Shown: piece after piece, positions 49,541 through 59,000 of the stretch | How positions within the stretch are numbered: the stretch's first letter is position 1 | Layout: every line of letters starts with the position of its first letter | Origin: Gordonia humi | GTDB taxonomy: Bacteria; Actinomycetota; Actinomycetes; Mycobacteriales; Mycobacteriaceae | Assembly (NCBI RefSeq): GCF_014197435.1 | Contig: NZ_JACIFP010000001.1 | Location: 2,604,001 to 2,668,000, forward strand | DNA length: 64,000 nt | Reading direction: 5' to 3' | Notes under the pieces: generated by a model | Told to the model about the DNA's origin: nothing | The model's database searches: none | The model's input: only the letters and a program-made list of their open reading frames with translations | Made by a program: the position numbers and the translations under genes

Positions 49541-51009
49541 GGATTCGAGTATGCCGCGAGGAACTCCACCAGCATCTTCGCGGTCACCGGCCGGGGCAGC
49601 GCGTCGATCGCCGCGATCACCGCACCCATGTCGAGCGTGTGCGATGCGCCTGCCGGATCGGTGTGCGGATCGAGGCCCGCCTCGACGAGGACGGCCTCGG
49701 TCGACGACGAGTCGAGGGCCACGGCGTCGTCGACCGACACCGCTCCGGACGCGAAGGCCGCGGCGAGGTCGCGGAGCGGCGGCGGAGGACTCGAGGGCGG
49801 TAGACCGCCGGCGTTGTCGGCGCCGTCCCACAACGCCAGCGACAGGTCGCCGACGACGTGGGCGGTGACCGGAGTGACGGTCAGATGCGTGCTCGCGGGC
49901 AGCACGGTGCCGTCCGATTGCGTGTACTCCGGTTGCATCTGCAGGGTGTATCCGAGGCGATCGACCTCCTGTGCCCACCGGTGCGGATCGACGGGTGCCT
50001 CGACGTCGGTGTCGGCGGTCGCCGCGAACACCGGCCCGACTGGCTCGCCCACCACGCGGAGACCCTCGATGCGGTCGACGAGGGACCTCAGGCGCGCGGT
50101 CGCGGCGGCGACGTCGCCGGTGAGCGCGGTGTACCCGTCGACGCCGAGGTAGCGGGTGATGGCCCACGCCGTCGCCGTGCCCGCGACGGATCGGGAGCCG
50201 AGCAGCGTCGGATTGACCACCGGATACCCGGGCCAGGCGGTCAACGCGAAGTAGGCGGCGCGATGTCGGTCGCGGTCGGTGTGCAGCAGCACCGACGCGC
50301 CCTTCGGCGCGTACCCGTACTTGTGGAAGTCCGCGGACAGACTCGTGACGCCCGGAACCCGCAGATCCCAGTCGTCGACGGGACTCGGCCACCACGCCAG
50401 GGCGAAGCCGCCGAGGCACGCGTCCACGTGCATCGCGATACCGCGACGCAGCGCCAGATCGCCGAGCGCGACGATCGGATCGAGAGCCCCCGTGGGGTAG
50501 TTGGGCGCCGACGCGACCAGCAGGAAGGTGTCGTCGTCGATCGCGGCCGCCATCGCGTCGACGTCCGCACGTGTGGTGTCCGGGTCCACCGGGACGCGGC
50601 GGACCGACACCCCGAGGAGCCGGCCCGCCTTGTCGAAGGCCGCGTGCGCCGTCGACGGGACGACGACGTTGCCCTGGCCCGGAGCGAGACGGGCGTGCTC
50701 TCGCGCGGCCGACACCGCGAGAATGCAACTCTCGGTACCGCCGGACGTGATCGAACCGACCGCGGCGGGATCGCCGAATGCGGTGCGCGCGAACGAGATC
50801 AGATCACGCTCCAGTGCGGCGACCGAACCGAACACAGTCGGGTCGAGCCCGTTGACCGGTTGCACCATCGCTGCCGCGGCGCCGGCGAGCCGGTCCAGTT
50901 CGGCGATGCCGCTGTCGTACACGTACGACAGCACTCGGCCGCCGTGAGTCGGCGCGTCGGCGGCCCGCAACAGGGCGAGTTCGGCGAGGACGTCGTCGGG
51001 GGAGGACAC
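49537..51009 (-). CDS. PLP-dependent group II decarboxylase / sphingosine-1-phosphate lyase-like enzyme
   Basis: Fold-type I PLP enzyme of 490 residues. The cofactor lysine is K230 in SADFHKYGYAPKGAS, a pattern closest to sphingosine-1-phosphate lyases and related amino acid decarboxylases; D196 in HVDACLGGF binds the pyridine nitrogen, and TSGGTESCILAV binds the phosphate. The C-terminal 90 residues, with a PPSSPPPP stretch, are extra. The substrate is unknown; a phospho-sphingoid base or an amino acid are options. It is 5 bases after a GPH transporter gene and overlaps yggS. Confidence 0.86.
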   Translation of the reverse strand: MSSPDDVLAELALLRAADAPTHGGRVLSYVYDSGIAELDRLAGAAAAMVQPVNGLDPTVFGSVAALERDLISFARTAFGDPAAVGSITSGGTESCILAVSAAREHARLAPGQGNVVVPSTAHAAFDKAGRLLGVSVRRVPVDPDTTRADVDAMAAAIDDDTFLLVASAPNYPTGALDPIVALGDLALRRGIAMHVDACLGGFALAWWPSPVDDWDLRVPGVTSLSADFHKYGYAPKGASVLLHTDRDRHRAAYFALTAWPGYPVVNPTLLGSRSVAGTATAWAITRYLGVDGYTALTGDVAAATARLRSLVDRIEGLRVVGEPVGPVFAATADTDVEAPVDPHRWAQEVDRLGYTLQMQPEYTQSDGTVLPASTHLTVTPVTAHVVGDLSLALWDGADNAGGLPPSSPPPPLRDLAAAFASGAVSVDDAVALDSSSTEAVLVEAGLDPHTDPAGASHTLDMGAVIAAIDALPRPVTAKMLVEFLAAYSNP

Positions 51010-51014
51010 GGGTC

Positions 51015-52337
51015 TCAGTTCCTTTCATAGCGGAGCAGCACGAGGATGCTCACCGCGATCAGGACCGCGGGCAGCAGGGAGAAGCCCGCGGCGATCCCGG
51101 CCACGGCGACGTCGGTCTGGGCGTGCGTCTCGTCGCCGGTCGACGAGACGAACCCGGTCGCGGCCAGGACCAGGAGGTAGGCGCCCGGACCGAGGGCGAG
51201 ACCGAAGGTCTCACCGGCGGTCCACAGTCCGGACAGCGCACCACCCTGATCGCGGCCGCGCGCGGCGGAGACCTCGTCGATCACGTCCGGCAGCATCGCG
51301 AGCGGGAACGTCTGCATACCCGCGTAGCCGACGCCGGCGAGGGCGACGAGCGCGAAGATCCACGGTCCGGAACCGACCATCGCGCCGGTCAGCCCGAGGG
51401 CCGCGAGCCCGAACAGCACCGACGCGGCGAGCAGCGCCGCCCGCTTGCCGTACCGGGTGCCGACCCGCATCCACACCGGCATCACCAGCAGGGCCGGCCC
51501 CACGAGCGCGGCGAAGAGATACGTCAGCGCGCCGGAGTCGTCGAGCACGTAGGTCGCCAGATACTGGGCGCCCGCGAGCATCACCGCGCTGGCCAACGCC
51601 TGCAGGACGTACACGATCAGCAGAACGCGATAGTGAGTGCTCGTGCGGAACGCGGTGAACGCGTCACGATGGTGGGTGCGCGGATCGGCGACGGTCGGCA
51701 GCGGCCGGGCACGCGTGGCGGCCAGCGATGTGGACACCGACATTCCGGCGGCGATCAGCAGTGCGGCGGTCACGGCCATCGCGAGATACCCGACCGCGGC
51801 GTCGTCGAAGGCGTCGCGGATCGCCGGTGCGCCCGCCCCGACCACCAGGATCGTCAACGCGAGGACGGCGATGCGCACCGAGATCAGCCGGGTCCGCTCG
51901 TCGTAGCCGGCGGTCAACTCCGCGGGCAGCGCGATGTACGGCACCTGGAAGCAGGCGTAGGCGAGCGCGCCCGCGGTGAACAGCACCAGCACCCAGACCG
52001 CCGCGGCCGCCGGACCGAACGAGGTCGGGGCGGCGAACGTCAACACGAATGTCGGGGCGATCGCCGCCGCACCGATCCACATCAGCCGAGTGCGGGTGCC
52101 CGTCGCCCGCGCCTGCCGGTCGCTGATCGCTCCGATCACCGGATTGACGATCACGTCGACGGCCTTGGGGACCACCACGACGATCGACGCGACGAGTGCG
52201 GCGACGCCGAGGGTGTCGGTCAGGTAGTACGCGAGGACGAGGCCAGGCAGTACACCGAACCCACCGGTGCCGACGCTGCCCGCCGCATACCCGGCGACGA
52301 CGCGGCGGGGCAGACGCGGCACTCGGGTATCGGGCAT
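51015..52337 (-). CDS. GPH-family (MelB-like) MFS transporter
   Basis: Transporter of 440 residues with 12 predicted membrane segments of the glycoside-pentoside-hexuronide:cation symporter type: LAYYLTDTLGV near the start and VDVIVNPVIGAISDRQARATGTRTR in loop 2-3, the family signature. The substrate is unknown. It is the first gene of an operon with the decarboxylase and yggS and is divergent from the SnoaL-like gene, so it probably imports or exports a compound handled by the decarboxylase. Confidence 0.88.
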   Translation of the reverse strand: MPDTRVPRLPRRVVAGYAAGSVGTGGFGVLPGLVLAYYLTDTLGVAALVASIVVVVPKAVDVIVNPVIGAISDRQARATGTRTRLMWIGAAAIAPTFVLTFAAPTSFGPAAAAVWVLVLFTAGALAYACFQVPYIALPAELTAGYDERTRLISVRIAVLALTILVVGAGAPAIRDAFDDAAVGYLAMAVTAALLIAAGMSVSTSLAATRARPLPTVADPRTHHRDAFTAFRTSTHYRVLLIVYVLQALASAVMLAGAQYLATYVLDDSGALTYLFAALVGPALLVMPVWMRVGTRYGKRAALLAASVLFGLAALGLTGAMVGSGPWIFALVALAGVGYAGMQTFPLAMLPDVIDEVSAARGRDQGGALSGLWTAGETFGLALGPGAYLLVLAATGFVSSTGDETHAQTDVAVAGIAAGFSLLPAVLIAVSILVLLRYERN

Positions 52338-52404
52338 GGGGTGAACTTAGTGGACTTCGCGCGAGTTATCTCGGGGTTGGCTCGGCCGGCCCGATTCGGC
52401 CGTG

Positions 52405-52410
52405 TAGAAC
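52405..52410 (+). promoter_or_regulatory. Putative leaderless -10 for the SnoaL-like gene
   Basis: TAGAAC ends 7 bases before ATG 52418, with no ribosome site between. Confidence 0.4.
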
Positions 52411-52417
52411 GGGATCC

Positions 52418-52915
52418 ATGCTGACCAACGACGATCGGATCGCCGCGCTGGAGGCGATCGAGGCGATCAAGAACCTCAAGCACGGCTACTGGCGGGCGTG
52501 CGACGCGAAGGACCCGGAGGGGTTCGCCGCGTCGTTCGTCCCCGAGGGGGCGGTGATCGACTACGGGCCCCTCGGGCGCTTCGACGACGCGGCGCCGATG
52601 GTCGAGATCTTCCGCACCGTCGCCTGTCGGCGAGTCGACGGGCGCTACCGGGTGCTGGACATGCACCACGGCTCGCATCCGCAGATCGAACTGACCTCGC
52701 ACGACGCCGCCGTCGGACGATGGTCGTTGCGCTTTCGGCAGGTCGACACCGTCGAGCGCACCGAAACCGTGACCGTCGGCGAGTACGACGATGAGTACCG
52801 CTTCTCCGACGGAGCCTGGCGGATGTCGGTGTGCCGGTTCACCCAACGGTGGTCGATCACCCGGCCGCTGAGCGACGACGCGGTGATCGAGCAGGGCGTT
52901 TTCGTGTCCGACTGA
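52418..52915 (+). CDS. SnoaL-like/NTF2-fold protein
   Basis: Small cone-shaped alpha+beta barrel protein of 165 residues of the SnoaL_4 type: AIKNLKHGYWRACDAKDPEGF, followed by VDYGPLG-like IDYGPLGRF and a C-terminal WRMSVCRFTQRW strand. Such proteins are often dehydratases, isomerases or dioxygenase partners; no function can be assigned. ATG 52418 is the first start after the promoter-like hexamer. It precedes plsB by 81 bases. Confidence 0.82.
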   Translation: MLTNDDRIAALEAIEAIKNLKHGYWRACDAKDPEGFAASFVPEGAVIDYGPLGRFDDAAPMVEIFRTVACRRVDGRYRVLDMHHGSHPQIELTSHDAAVGRWSLRFRQVDTVERTETVTVGEYDDEYRFSDGAWRMSVCRFTQRWSITRPLSDDAVIEQGVFVSD

Positions 52916-52996
52916 CGTCCGCTTAGCGCGAATCGCCCATGCGGGCGGCCGGGATAGGCGAGAATCGCGTTCGTCTGGTCGAAAGGAGTTGATCGG

Positions 52997-55240
52997 GTGA
53001 ACGAGATCGTTCTGGCCGAGGTCCGGACCGTTACCGAACACGAGATCGTGACCGACTGGGCGGCCCGCGCGCACCCGGGCGTCGCGGTCCGAAAGGTCGA
53101 CGAGGTCGACATCGCTGCTCTCGATCCGGACACGGTGCTGATCCCCGCCCGCGTGGTGTGGTTGCCGCCCGCCCGCAAGGGCGAACGACGAGTGGCGCTC
53201 GCGGACGCGATCGTCCTGTCGAATCCGCGTCGCCCGCCGGCGTTCCGACAGCCCGCGATCCGCAGGCGGGGACCCGATCGGGTACGGGTCGTCGAGGGCG
53301 TCGCCGCGACGGTAGCCGACCTCGGCGCCCGCTACGGATCGCAGCAGGCCGAAGGCGAGTCGTTCTCGTCGTTCGTCGCCATGGCGGCGTCGTTGTCGGC
53401 CGAGCGCGCCGAACTCGAACTCGTCGGCACCCGCTACAAGGTGCCGCGTCTGGTGGCCGAGCAGATCAGTTCGTCGGCCCGTTTCCAGTCGGCGGCCGCC
53501 GCGCTCGCCGGGGACCTCGGCAGGACTCCGGCCTCGGTGGTCCGCGAGGCGACCGACAAGATGGGCACCTTCGTCGCGACGCAGAGCCGCCTGGTCCAGG
53601 ACGTGTTCACCTCGACGTTCAGCGGTCTCTACGAGCGTGCGTGGTCGGTGTCGGTCGACCTGGACACGCTCGGTCGGCTGCGCGCGCTGAACAAGTCGAG
53701 CTCGCTGGTTTTCCTGCCGTCGCACCGCTCGTACGTCGACTCGCTGATCCTGGCGAGCGTGCTGCACGACCACGACTTTCCGCAGAACCTCGTCCTGGGC
53801 GGAGAGAACCTGGCCTTCTGGCCGATGGGGCCGATCGCCCGCCGCGCGGGCACCATCTTCATCCGCCGCAAGTTCGGCTCCGACCCCGTCTACAAGCTGG
53901 CGATGCGCTCGTACCTCTCGTTCATCGTCGAGAAGCGTTTCAACCTGGAGTGGTACATCGAGGGCGGACGTAGTCGCACCGGCAAGCTGCGGCCGCCGAT
54001 GCTCGGACTCCTGGCCTATGTCGCCGACGCCGTCGAATCGCTCGACGACGCCGACGTCATGGTGGTGCCCACATCGATCGTCTACGACCAACTGCCCGAG
54101 ATCGCGGCGATGGCCCGCGAGTCGGCGGGTGGCGCCAAGACTCCCGAAGATCTGAAATGGCTGGTCAAGTACGCACGAGCACAGCGCGAGTACCGCGGTG
54201 AGGCACGGGTGCGCTTCGGCGAGCCGTTCTCCCTGCGGCAGGCGCTCGCCGCGGCGGGCCAGGGCAGGGCGCGACTGGAGAAGGTCTCGTTCAAGGTGAT
54301 GGACGAGATCAACGCGGCCACTCCGATCTCGGCGACGTCGCTGTCGGGGTTCGCGCTGCTCGGCGCCTCCGACCGCGCCTACACCGCGCGAGAGATCGAG
54401 GCGATCCTCGCACCGCTGCTGACCTACATCGAGAAGCGTCGGCTCCCGGGGCCCGATCCGTCGCTGTGCCGCGGACTCGGTCTGCTGACCACGCTCCGCG
54501 AGCTGACCGAGGCCGGGGTCCTCGACACCTTCGACGGCGGCCCCGAACAGGTGTGGTCCATCGCGCCCGACAATCACGCGGTGGCCGCGTACTACCGCAA
54601 CGGTGCACTGCACCATTTCGTCGATCGGTCGATCGTGGAACTGGGCATGCTGGCCATCTCCGACGGACAGGTCCGCGAGGCCGACGGTCTGCTCGCACCG
54701 GCCCAAGTGGAGGCGCTGCGCATCCGCGACCTGCTCAAATTCGAGTTCTTCTTCCCGCCCAAAGAGGAGTTCCTCCATCGGCTGGGACAGGAGCTCGACC
54801 TCGTCTCCGATGAGTGGCGCACCGTCGAGCACACCCAGGAGTGGGTGCACGACACGCTGCTCGCGAGCGCGGGCATGCTGTTGGCGCGTCGATCGCTGCA
54901 GACGTTCTTCGACGCGCAGCTCGTCGTCGCGACGCATCTCGTCGACGCCGGAGGACGCGACGTCGAGAAGGACGCCGCGCTCGCCGACTGCCTCGGACTC
55001 GGGCGCCAGCTCGCCATGCAGGGGCGGGTGCAGAAGGATTCGGTCTCTCGGGAGCTGTACGACGCCGCGTACCGGTTGGCCGAGAACAAGGGCGCGGTGA
55101 ACGAGGACGCGGACTCCGAGACCGTCGTGGCGGAGCGTCACGCCTGGCTCGACGACGTCGTCGAGATGCGCGCCCGACTGTCCCGACTCGCCGCGATCGA
55201 AGCCGAACAGGTCGCCGGACACCAGGAGAACTCACGATGA
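52997..55240 (+). CDS. plsB: Glycerol-3-phosphate 1-O-acyltransferase
   Basis: Membrane-associated enzyme of 747 residues that acylates glycerol-3-phosphate, the first step of phospholipid and triacylglycerol synthesis. The catalytic HX4D motif is H243-D248 (SHRSYVD), and the second block is EGGRSRTGKLRPP, with VPTSIVYDQLPE later. Length and order match PlsB2 (Rv2482c). GTG 52997 has AAAGGAG nine bases upstream. It overlaps the HAD-PlsC gene by ATGA. Confidence 0.95.
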   Translation: MNEIVLAEVRTVTEHEIVTDWAARAHPGVAVRKVDEVDIAALDPDTVLIPARVVWLPPARKGERRVALADAIVLSNPRRPPAFRQPAIRRRGPDRVRVVEGVAATVADLGARYGSQQAEGESFSSFVAMAASLSAERAELELVGTRYKVPRLVAEQISSSARFQSAAAALAGDLGRTPASVVREATDKMGTFVATQSRLVQDVFTSTFSGLYERAWSVSVDLDTLGRLRALNKSSSLVFLPSHRSYVDSLILASVLHDHDFPQNLVLGGENLAFWPMGPIARRAGTIFIRRKFGSDPVYKLAMRSYLSFIVEKRFNLEWYIEGGRSRTGKLRPPMLGLLAYVADAVESLDDADVMVVPTSIVYDQLPEIAAMARESAGGAKTPEDLKWLVKYARAQREYRGEARVRFGEPFSLRQALAAAGQGRARLEKVSFKVMDEINAATPISATSLSGFALLGASDRAYTAREIEAILAPLLTYIEKRRLPGPDPSLCRGLGLLTTLRELTEAGVLDTFDGGPEQVWSIAPDNHAVAAYYRNGALHHFVDRSIVELGMLAISDGQVREADGLLAPAQVEALRIRDLLKFEFFFPPKEEFLHRLGQELDLVSDEWRTVEHTQEWVHDTLLASAGMLLARRSLQTFFDAQLVVATHLVDAGGRDVEKDAALADCLGLGRQLAMQGRVQKDSVSRELYDAAYRLAENKGAVNEDADSETVVAERHAWLDDVVEMRARLSRLAAIEAEQVAGHQENSR

Positions 55241-56745
55241 GCGCACTCGCCGACCGTCTGCGGGAGATCAAGCGGGCGCCGTCCGGAAAGCAGGTGTGCG
55301 CGTTCTTCGACTACGACGGCACGCTGATCGAGGGCTTCTCGGCGACGGCGATCCTGCGGGCACGCCTGCGCAGCTTCGAGTTCACCGGCGGCGAGCTGCT
55401 CGACGGTCTGATGATCGCGCTGCGCGGGTGCACGTCCGAACAGGACTACGCCGAAGTGCTCGAGGCGACGCGGCCCGCGTTCGCGGGGCGCTCGTACGCC
55501 GACCTCCTCGCCACCGGCGAGGAACTGTTCAAGAAGGACACCGCGGCCAAGCTCCGGCCGCAGATGTGGCAGATCATTCGCGCGCACCGCGCCAAAGGGC
55601 ATCGGATCGTCATCGCGTCGTCGGCCACTCGATTCCAGATCGAGCCGATAGCCGAACAGATCGACGCCGACCATGCGCTGGCGACCGACGTCGAAGTGGT
55701 CGACGGGATCGCGACGGGACGGATCCTCGGTCGGCCGCTGTGGGGGCCGGGCAAAGCGGCCGCGGTGCGACGGCTCGCCGCCGAGCACGATCTCGACCTG
55801 GCGTCGTCGTTCGCCTACTCCGACGGCAACGAGGACGTCCCGTACCTGGAGGCGGTGGGGCATCCGGCGGCGGTGTCGCCGCAGAGCGGGTTGCGCGCTG
55901 TCGCCCACGATCGAGGCTGGCCGATCCTGGACCTGCGCAATCCCAACTACGGCGTCCTCGGGATGGCGGCGCGCACCGGCGCGTTCTACGGATCGTTCCT
56001 CGGCGGGGCTGCCGTCGGCTTTGCGAGGGGCCTGCTCGCACCGGGCGATGGAACCCAGGCCATGCAGGAGTCGATCTCGTCGAGCATCGACACCGGGTTC
56101 GCGTTGGCGGGAGTGCGGGTCGACGTCTTGGACGGTCGTGAGCACCTGACGTCGGCGCGGCCGTGCGTGTTCGTCTTCAACCACCAGTCCAAGCTCGATC
56201 TGCCGGTGATGATCCACCTGGTTCGTGATCACGCGACCGGAGTCGCGAAGAAGGAGATCCGTGATCTCCCGCTGTTCGGCCGGATCCTGCAGGTGGGCGG
56301 GGTCGCGTTCATCGACCGCGCCGATGCGGGCCGGGCCATCGAGCAACTCGAACCCGTCGTCCGCAAGATCGAGGACGAGCAGTTCTCCTTGGTGGTGGCG
56401 CCGGAGGGCACGCGGTCGGCCACACCTCGGATCGGCCCGTTCAAGAAGGGGCCCTTCCACATCGCGATGCGTGCGGGCGTCCCAGTGGTGCCCGTCGTGC
56501 TGCGGAACGCGGGCGAACTGATGTGGCGGGGTGCGCAACTCATCAAACCGGGGACCGTCGAGGTGCGGGTCCTCCCGCCGATCGACACGTCGTCGTGGGT
56601 GCCGGAGAAGGCGGGCGAGTACGCCGAGCAGGTGCGGCAGCAGTTCCTCGACGCGCTGGTCGACTGGCCGGTCACGGCGTTCGCCGACGGCCGGATGACC
56701 CGGACCATGGGAGTGTTCGAATGGCAGGAGACCGAGAGTGACTGA
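55237..56745 (+). CDS. plsC: HAD phosphatase-PlsC acyltransferase fusion
   Basis: Two-domain protein of 502 residues. Residues about 15-250 are a HAD-IB hydrolase with DYDGT (D25, D27), IASSATR and the acidic SYSDG-like AYSDGNEDVP. Residues about 285-500 are a PlsC domain with H316-D321 (NHQSKLD) and APEGTRSATP. The acyltransferase makes phosphatidate from lysophosphatidate; the HAD domain could dephosphorylate a related product. The same fusion is known as Rv2483c. Coupled to plsB by overlap, and its last 8 bases overlap the WS/DGAT gene. Confidence 0.94.
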   Translation: MSALADRLREIKRAPSGKQVCAFFDYDGTLIEGFSATAILRARLRSFEFTGGELLDGLMIALRGCTSEQDYAEVLEATRPAFAGRSYADLLATGEELFKKDTAAKLRPQMWQIIRAHRAKGHRIVIASSATRFQIEPIAEQIDADHALATDVEVVDGIATGRILGRPLWGPGKAAAVRRLAAEHDLDLASSFAYSDGNEDVPYLEAVGHPAAVSPQSGLRAVAHDRGWPILDLRNPNYGVLGMAARTGAFYGSFLGGAAVGFARGLLAPGDGTQAMQESISSSIDTGFALAGVRVDVLDGREHLTSARPCVFVFNHQSKLDLPVMIHLVRDHATGVAKKEIRDLPLFGRILQVGGVAFIDRADAGRAIEQLEPVVRKIEDEQFSLVVAPEGTRSATPRIGPFKKGPFHIAMRAGVPVVPVVLRNAGELMWRGAQLIKPGTVEVRVLPPIDTSSWVPEKAGEYAEQVRQQFLDALVDWPVTAFADGRMTRTMGVFEWQETESD

Positions 56746-58159
56746 CGACAAGCCGCTCGATTGGGGCGTCGAGCCCGAGATGAGCGCGGTGGACACGGTG
56801 ATGTGGCGCGGCGACTCCGATCGTCGGCTGCGCTCGACCATCTCGATGGTGGAGATCTACGACTGCGAACCCGACTGGGACCGGCTCGTCGCCGCACACG
56901 ACTGGGGCTCGCGCATGGCGCCGCGGTTCCGCCAGCGGGTCGTCGAGTCGCCGTTGCGGACCGGCACACCGAGCTGGCAGGTGGACCCCGACTTCGACCT
57001 GCACTACCACCTGCGACGGGTGCGGTCGGCGGGCGACGGATCGATGCGCGAGTTGTTCACACTGTGCGAGCAACTGGCGATGACTCCGCTCGATCCGGCG
57101 AGGCCGCCGTGGGAGGGCTACCTGATCGACGGTCTCGCCGACGGGAAGACGGCGTACTTCCTCAAGGCGCACCACGCGCTGACCGACGGCCTCGGTGCGA
57201 TTCTCGTTCTGGCACAACTACATTCGACGAGTCGCGACCCCATTCCGGGTAAACCGCAGCCGCCGGCGCCGCCGTCGAAGGACATGTCGGCGGTAGACGT
57301 GCTGATCCGGCAGATCGGGGAGGAGATCGCTCGGGTGCCCAAGCTCGCGGGTCTGGCCGTCGACGGCGTGCGGGCGCTGACCGACCCGAAGGAGGCGGTG
57401 CGCCGCGTGCTCCGGTACGGGCGTTCGGTGCCACGGGTGGCGGGGCTGATCAGCGTCGACGGTTCGCCCCTGCTCGCCGGTCGCAGCGTGTCGTGGCGAT
57501 TCAGTGCGTTCGAGGTGGAGTTCGCCGCTCTCCGCGCGGCGGGCAAAGCGGTGGGAGCATCGGTCAACGACGTCTACCTCGGCGGACTCATCGGCGGCTT
57601 CCGGCGATACCACGAACGCAAGGGCGTGGCGGTGGAGGCGATCCCGGTCGCCATTCCGATCTCCGTCCGCAGCGACGACGACGCCGCGGGCGGCAATCGG
57701 ATAGCCGTCGGACGCCTGGCCGGACCGGTCGGAATCGCCGATCCGTTCGAGAGGGTGCTGACCATCCGGGAACAGGTGCGCGCCGCGCGCGGCGAGCCCG
57801 CCGTCGACGTGTTCAACACCATCGGACCCGTCGTGGCCTGGCTGCCGGGACCGGTCCTCACCCAGTTCAGCGGTACGACCTCGCAGAACGACCTGCAGGC
57901 GTCCAATGTGCCCGGCATTCCCTGGGAGACGTTCGTCGCGGGCGCCAAAGTGGAGCGGATGTATCCGTTCGGTCCGCTGCCGGGCTGCGCCGTGATGGCG
58001 ACGATGATCACCCACAACGGTGTCGCCTGCCTCGGCCTGAACATCGACGCCGCCGCGGTGACCGACATCGAACTCTTCGCCGACTGCCTCGTGGAGGGGT
58101 TCGACGAGGTCCTCGACCTGGCCGGTGGCGAGCATGCGCGGATGCTCCGGGTGATCTGA
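56738..58159 (+). CDS. Wax ester synthase/diacylglycerol acyltransferase
   Basis: Bacterial WS/DGAT of 473 residues, making triacylglycerol or wax ester from acyl-CoA. The active-site motif HHxxxDG is H145-H146-ALTD150-G151. The family block NDVYLGGLIGGFRRY (PLW-type region) and SNVPGIPWETFVAG are also seen. It matches Rv2484c in position. GTG 56738 overlaps the previous gene, so plsB, plsC and this gene form a coupled three-step route from glycerol-3-phosphate toward storage lipid. Confidence 0.94.
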   Translation: MTDDKPLDWGVEPEMSAVDTVMWRGDSDRRLRSTISMVEIYDCEPDWDRLVAAHDWGSRMAPRFRQRVVESPLRTGTPSWQVDPDFDLHYHLRRVRSAGDGSMRELFTLCEQLAMTPLDPARPPWEGYLIDGLADGKTAYFLKAHHALTDGLGAILVLAQLHSTSRDPIPGKPQPPAPPSKDMSAVDVLIRQIGEEIARVPKLAGLAVDGVRALTDPKEAVRRVLRYGRSVPRVAGLISVDGSPLLAGRSVSWRFSAFEVEFAALRAAGKAVGASVNDVYLGGLIGGFRRYHERKGVAVEAIPVAIPISVRSDDDAAGGNRIAVGRLAGPVGIADPFERVLTIREQVRAARGEPAVDVFNTIGPVVAWLPGPVLTQFSGTTSQNDLQASNVPGIPWETFVAGAKVERMYPFGPLPGCAVMATMITHNGVACLGLNIDAAAVTDIELFADCLVEGFDEVLDLAGGEHARMLRVI

Positions 58160-58166
58160 CGACGAC

Positions 58167-58172
58167 TACCAT
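58167..58172 (+). promoter_or_regulatory. Putative leaderless -10 for the ThiD/PdxK-type kinase
   Basis: TACCAT ends 8 bases before GTG 58181. This favours GTG 58181 as the start over the in-frame TTG at 58172, which would overlap the hexamer. Confidence 0.45.
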
Positions 58173-58180
58173 TGAGCACC

Positions 58181-58972
58181 GTGGTTGACTTCGCATACGT
58201 GATCGCCGGGTCGGAAGCGACGGGCGGCGCAGGAATCCAGACGGACCTCAAGACCTTCCAGGAACTCGACACCTTCGGGCTGGGGACGATCACCTGCATC
58301 GTCTCGTTCGACCCGAAGAACAGCTGGGGTCATCGGTTCGTGCCCGTCGACCCCGATGTGATCGCGGACCAGATCGAGGCGGCGACCAGCGCGTACGACC
58401 TGGACGTCGTCAAGATCGGCATGCTGGGCACGCCCGCGACGATCGACGTCGTCGCGCACGCCCTGGCCGGTCAGTCGTGGCGGCACATCGTCCTCGACCC
58501 GGTGCTGATCTGCAAGGGTCAGGAGCCGGGCGCCGCACTCGACACCGATCAGGCCCTGCGCGCCCAGGTGCTGCCGCGGGCCACCGTGGTGACGCCGAAC
58601 CTGTTCGAGGCGCAGATCCTCTCGGGGATGGACGCGATCGAAACGGTCGACGATCTCGCCGAGGCCGCACGCCGTATCGCCGATCAGGGACCGCGGTACG
58701 TGCTCGCCAAGGGCGGGGTGGAACTGCCCGGCGACGACGCCGTCGACGTCCTGTTCGACGGCTCCGAGGTCACAGTGCTCCGTGCGCCGAAGATCGGCGG
58801 CGAACGCGTCTCGGGTGCCGGCTGCACCCTGGCCGCCGCATTGACCGCCGAACTGGCCAAGGGCTCGTCGGTCGTCGACGCGGCTCGTCGCGCCAAGGAG
58901 TTCACCGGCGCCGCGATCGCCGCCCGGGTGAGCGGCCACCTCCCGTTCGACGCGGTACGGCAGGGCGCGTAG
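58181..58972 (+). CDS. ThiD/PdxK-type phosphomethylpyrimidine or pyridoxine kinase
   Basis: Ribokinase-fold kinase of 263 residues. The N-terminal GSEATGGAGIQTDLKTF is the substrate-side signature of ThiD-like enzymes, LDPVLICKGQ follows, and SGAGCTLAAAL near the C-terminus is the anion-hole and catalytic motif, with cysteine after GAG as in the ThiD/pyridoxal kinase branch. Either HMP-P kinase (thiamine) or pyridoxine kinase is possible; the lack of thiamine genes nearby and DPKNSWGHRF leave it open. Convergent with sulP. Confidence 0.86.
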   Translation: MVDFAYVIAGSEATGGAGIQTDLKTFQELDTFGLGTITCIVSFDPKNSWGHRFVPVDPDVIADQIEAATSAYDLDVVKIGMLGTPATIDVVAHALAGQSWRHIVLDPVLICKGQEPGAALDTDQALRAQVLPRATVVTPNLFEAQILSGMDAIETVDDLAEAARRIADQGPRYVLAKGGVELPGDDAVDVLFDGSEVTVLRAPKIGGERVSGAGCTLAAALTAELAKGSSVVDAARRAKEFTGAAIAARVSGHLPFDAVRQGA

Positions 58973-59000
58973 CGGACCGTCGCGGGAACTGTTCCCGGGG

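Noticed and set aside
58983..58997. CGGGAA-CTG-TTCCCG as a terminator between the kinase gene and sulP
   Set aside because: A 6-bp stem with no T-run is weak; the genes are only 28 bases apart. It may act, but I cannot support it.
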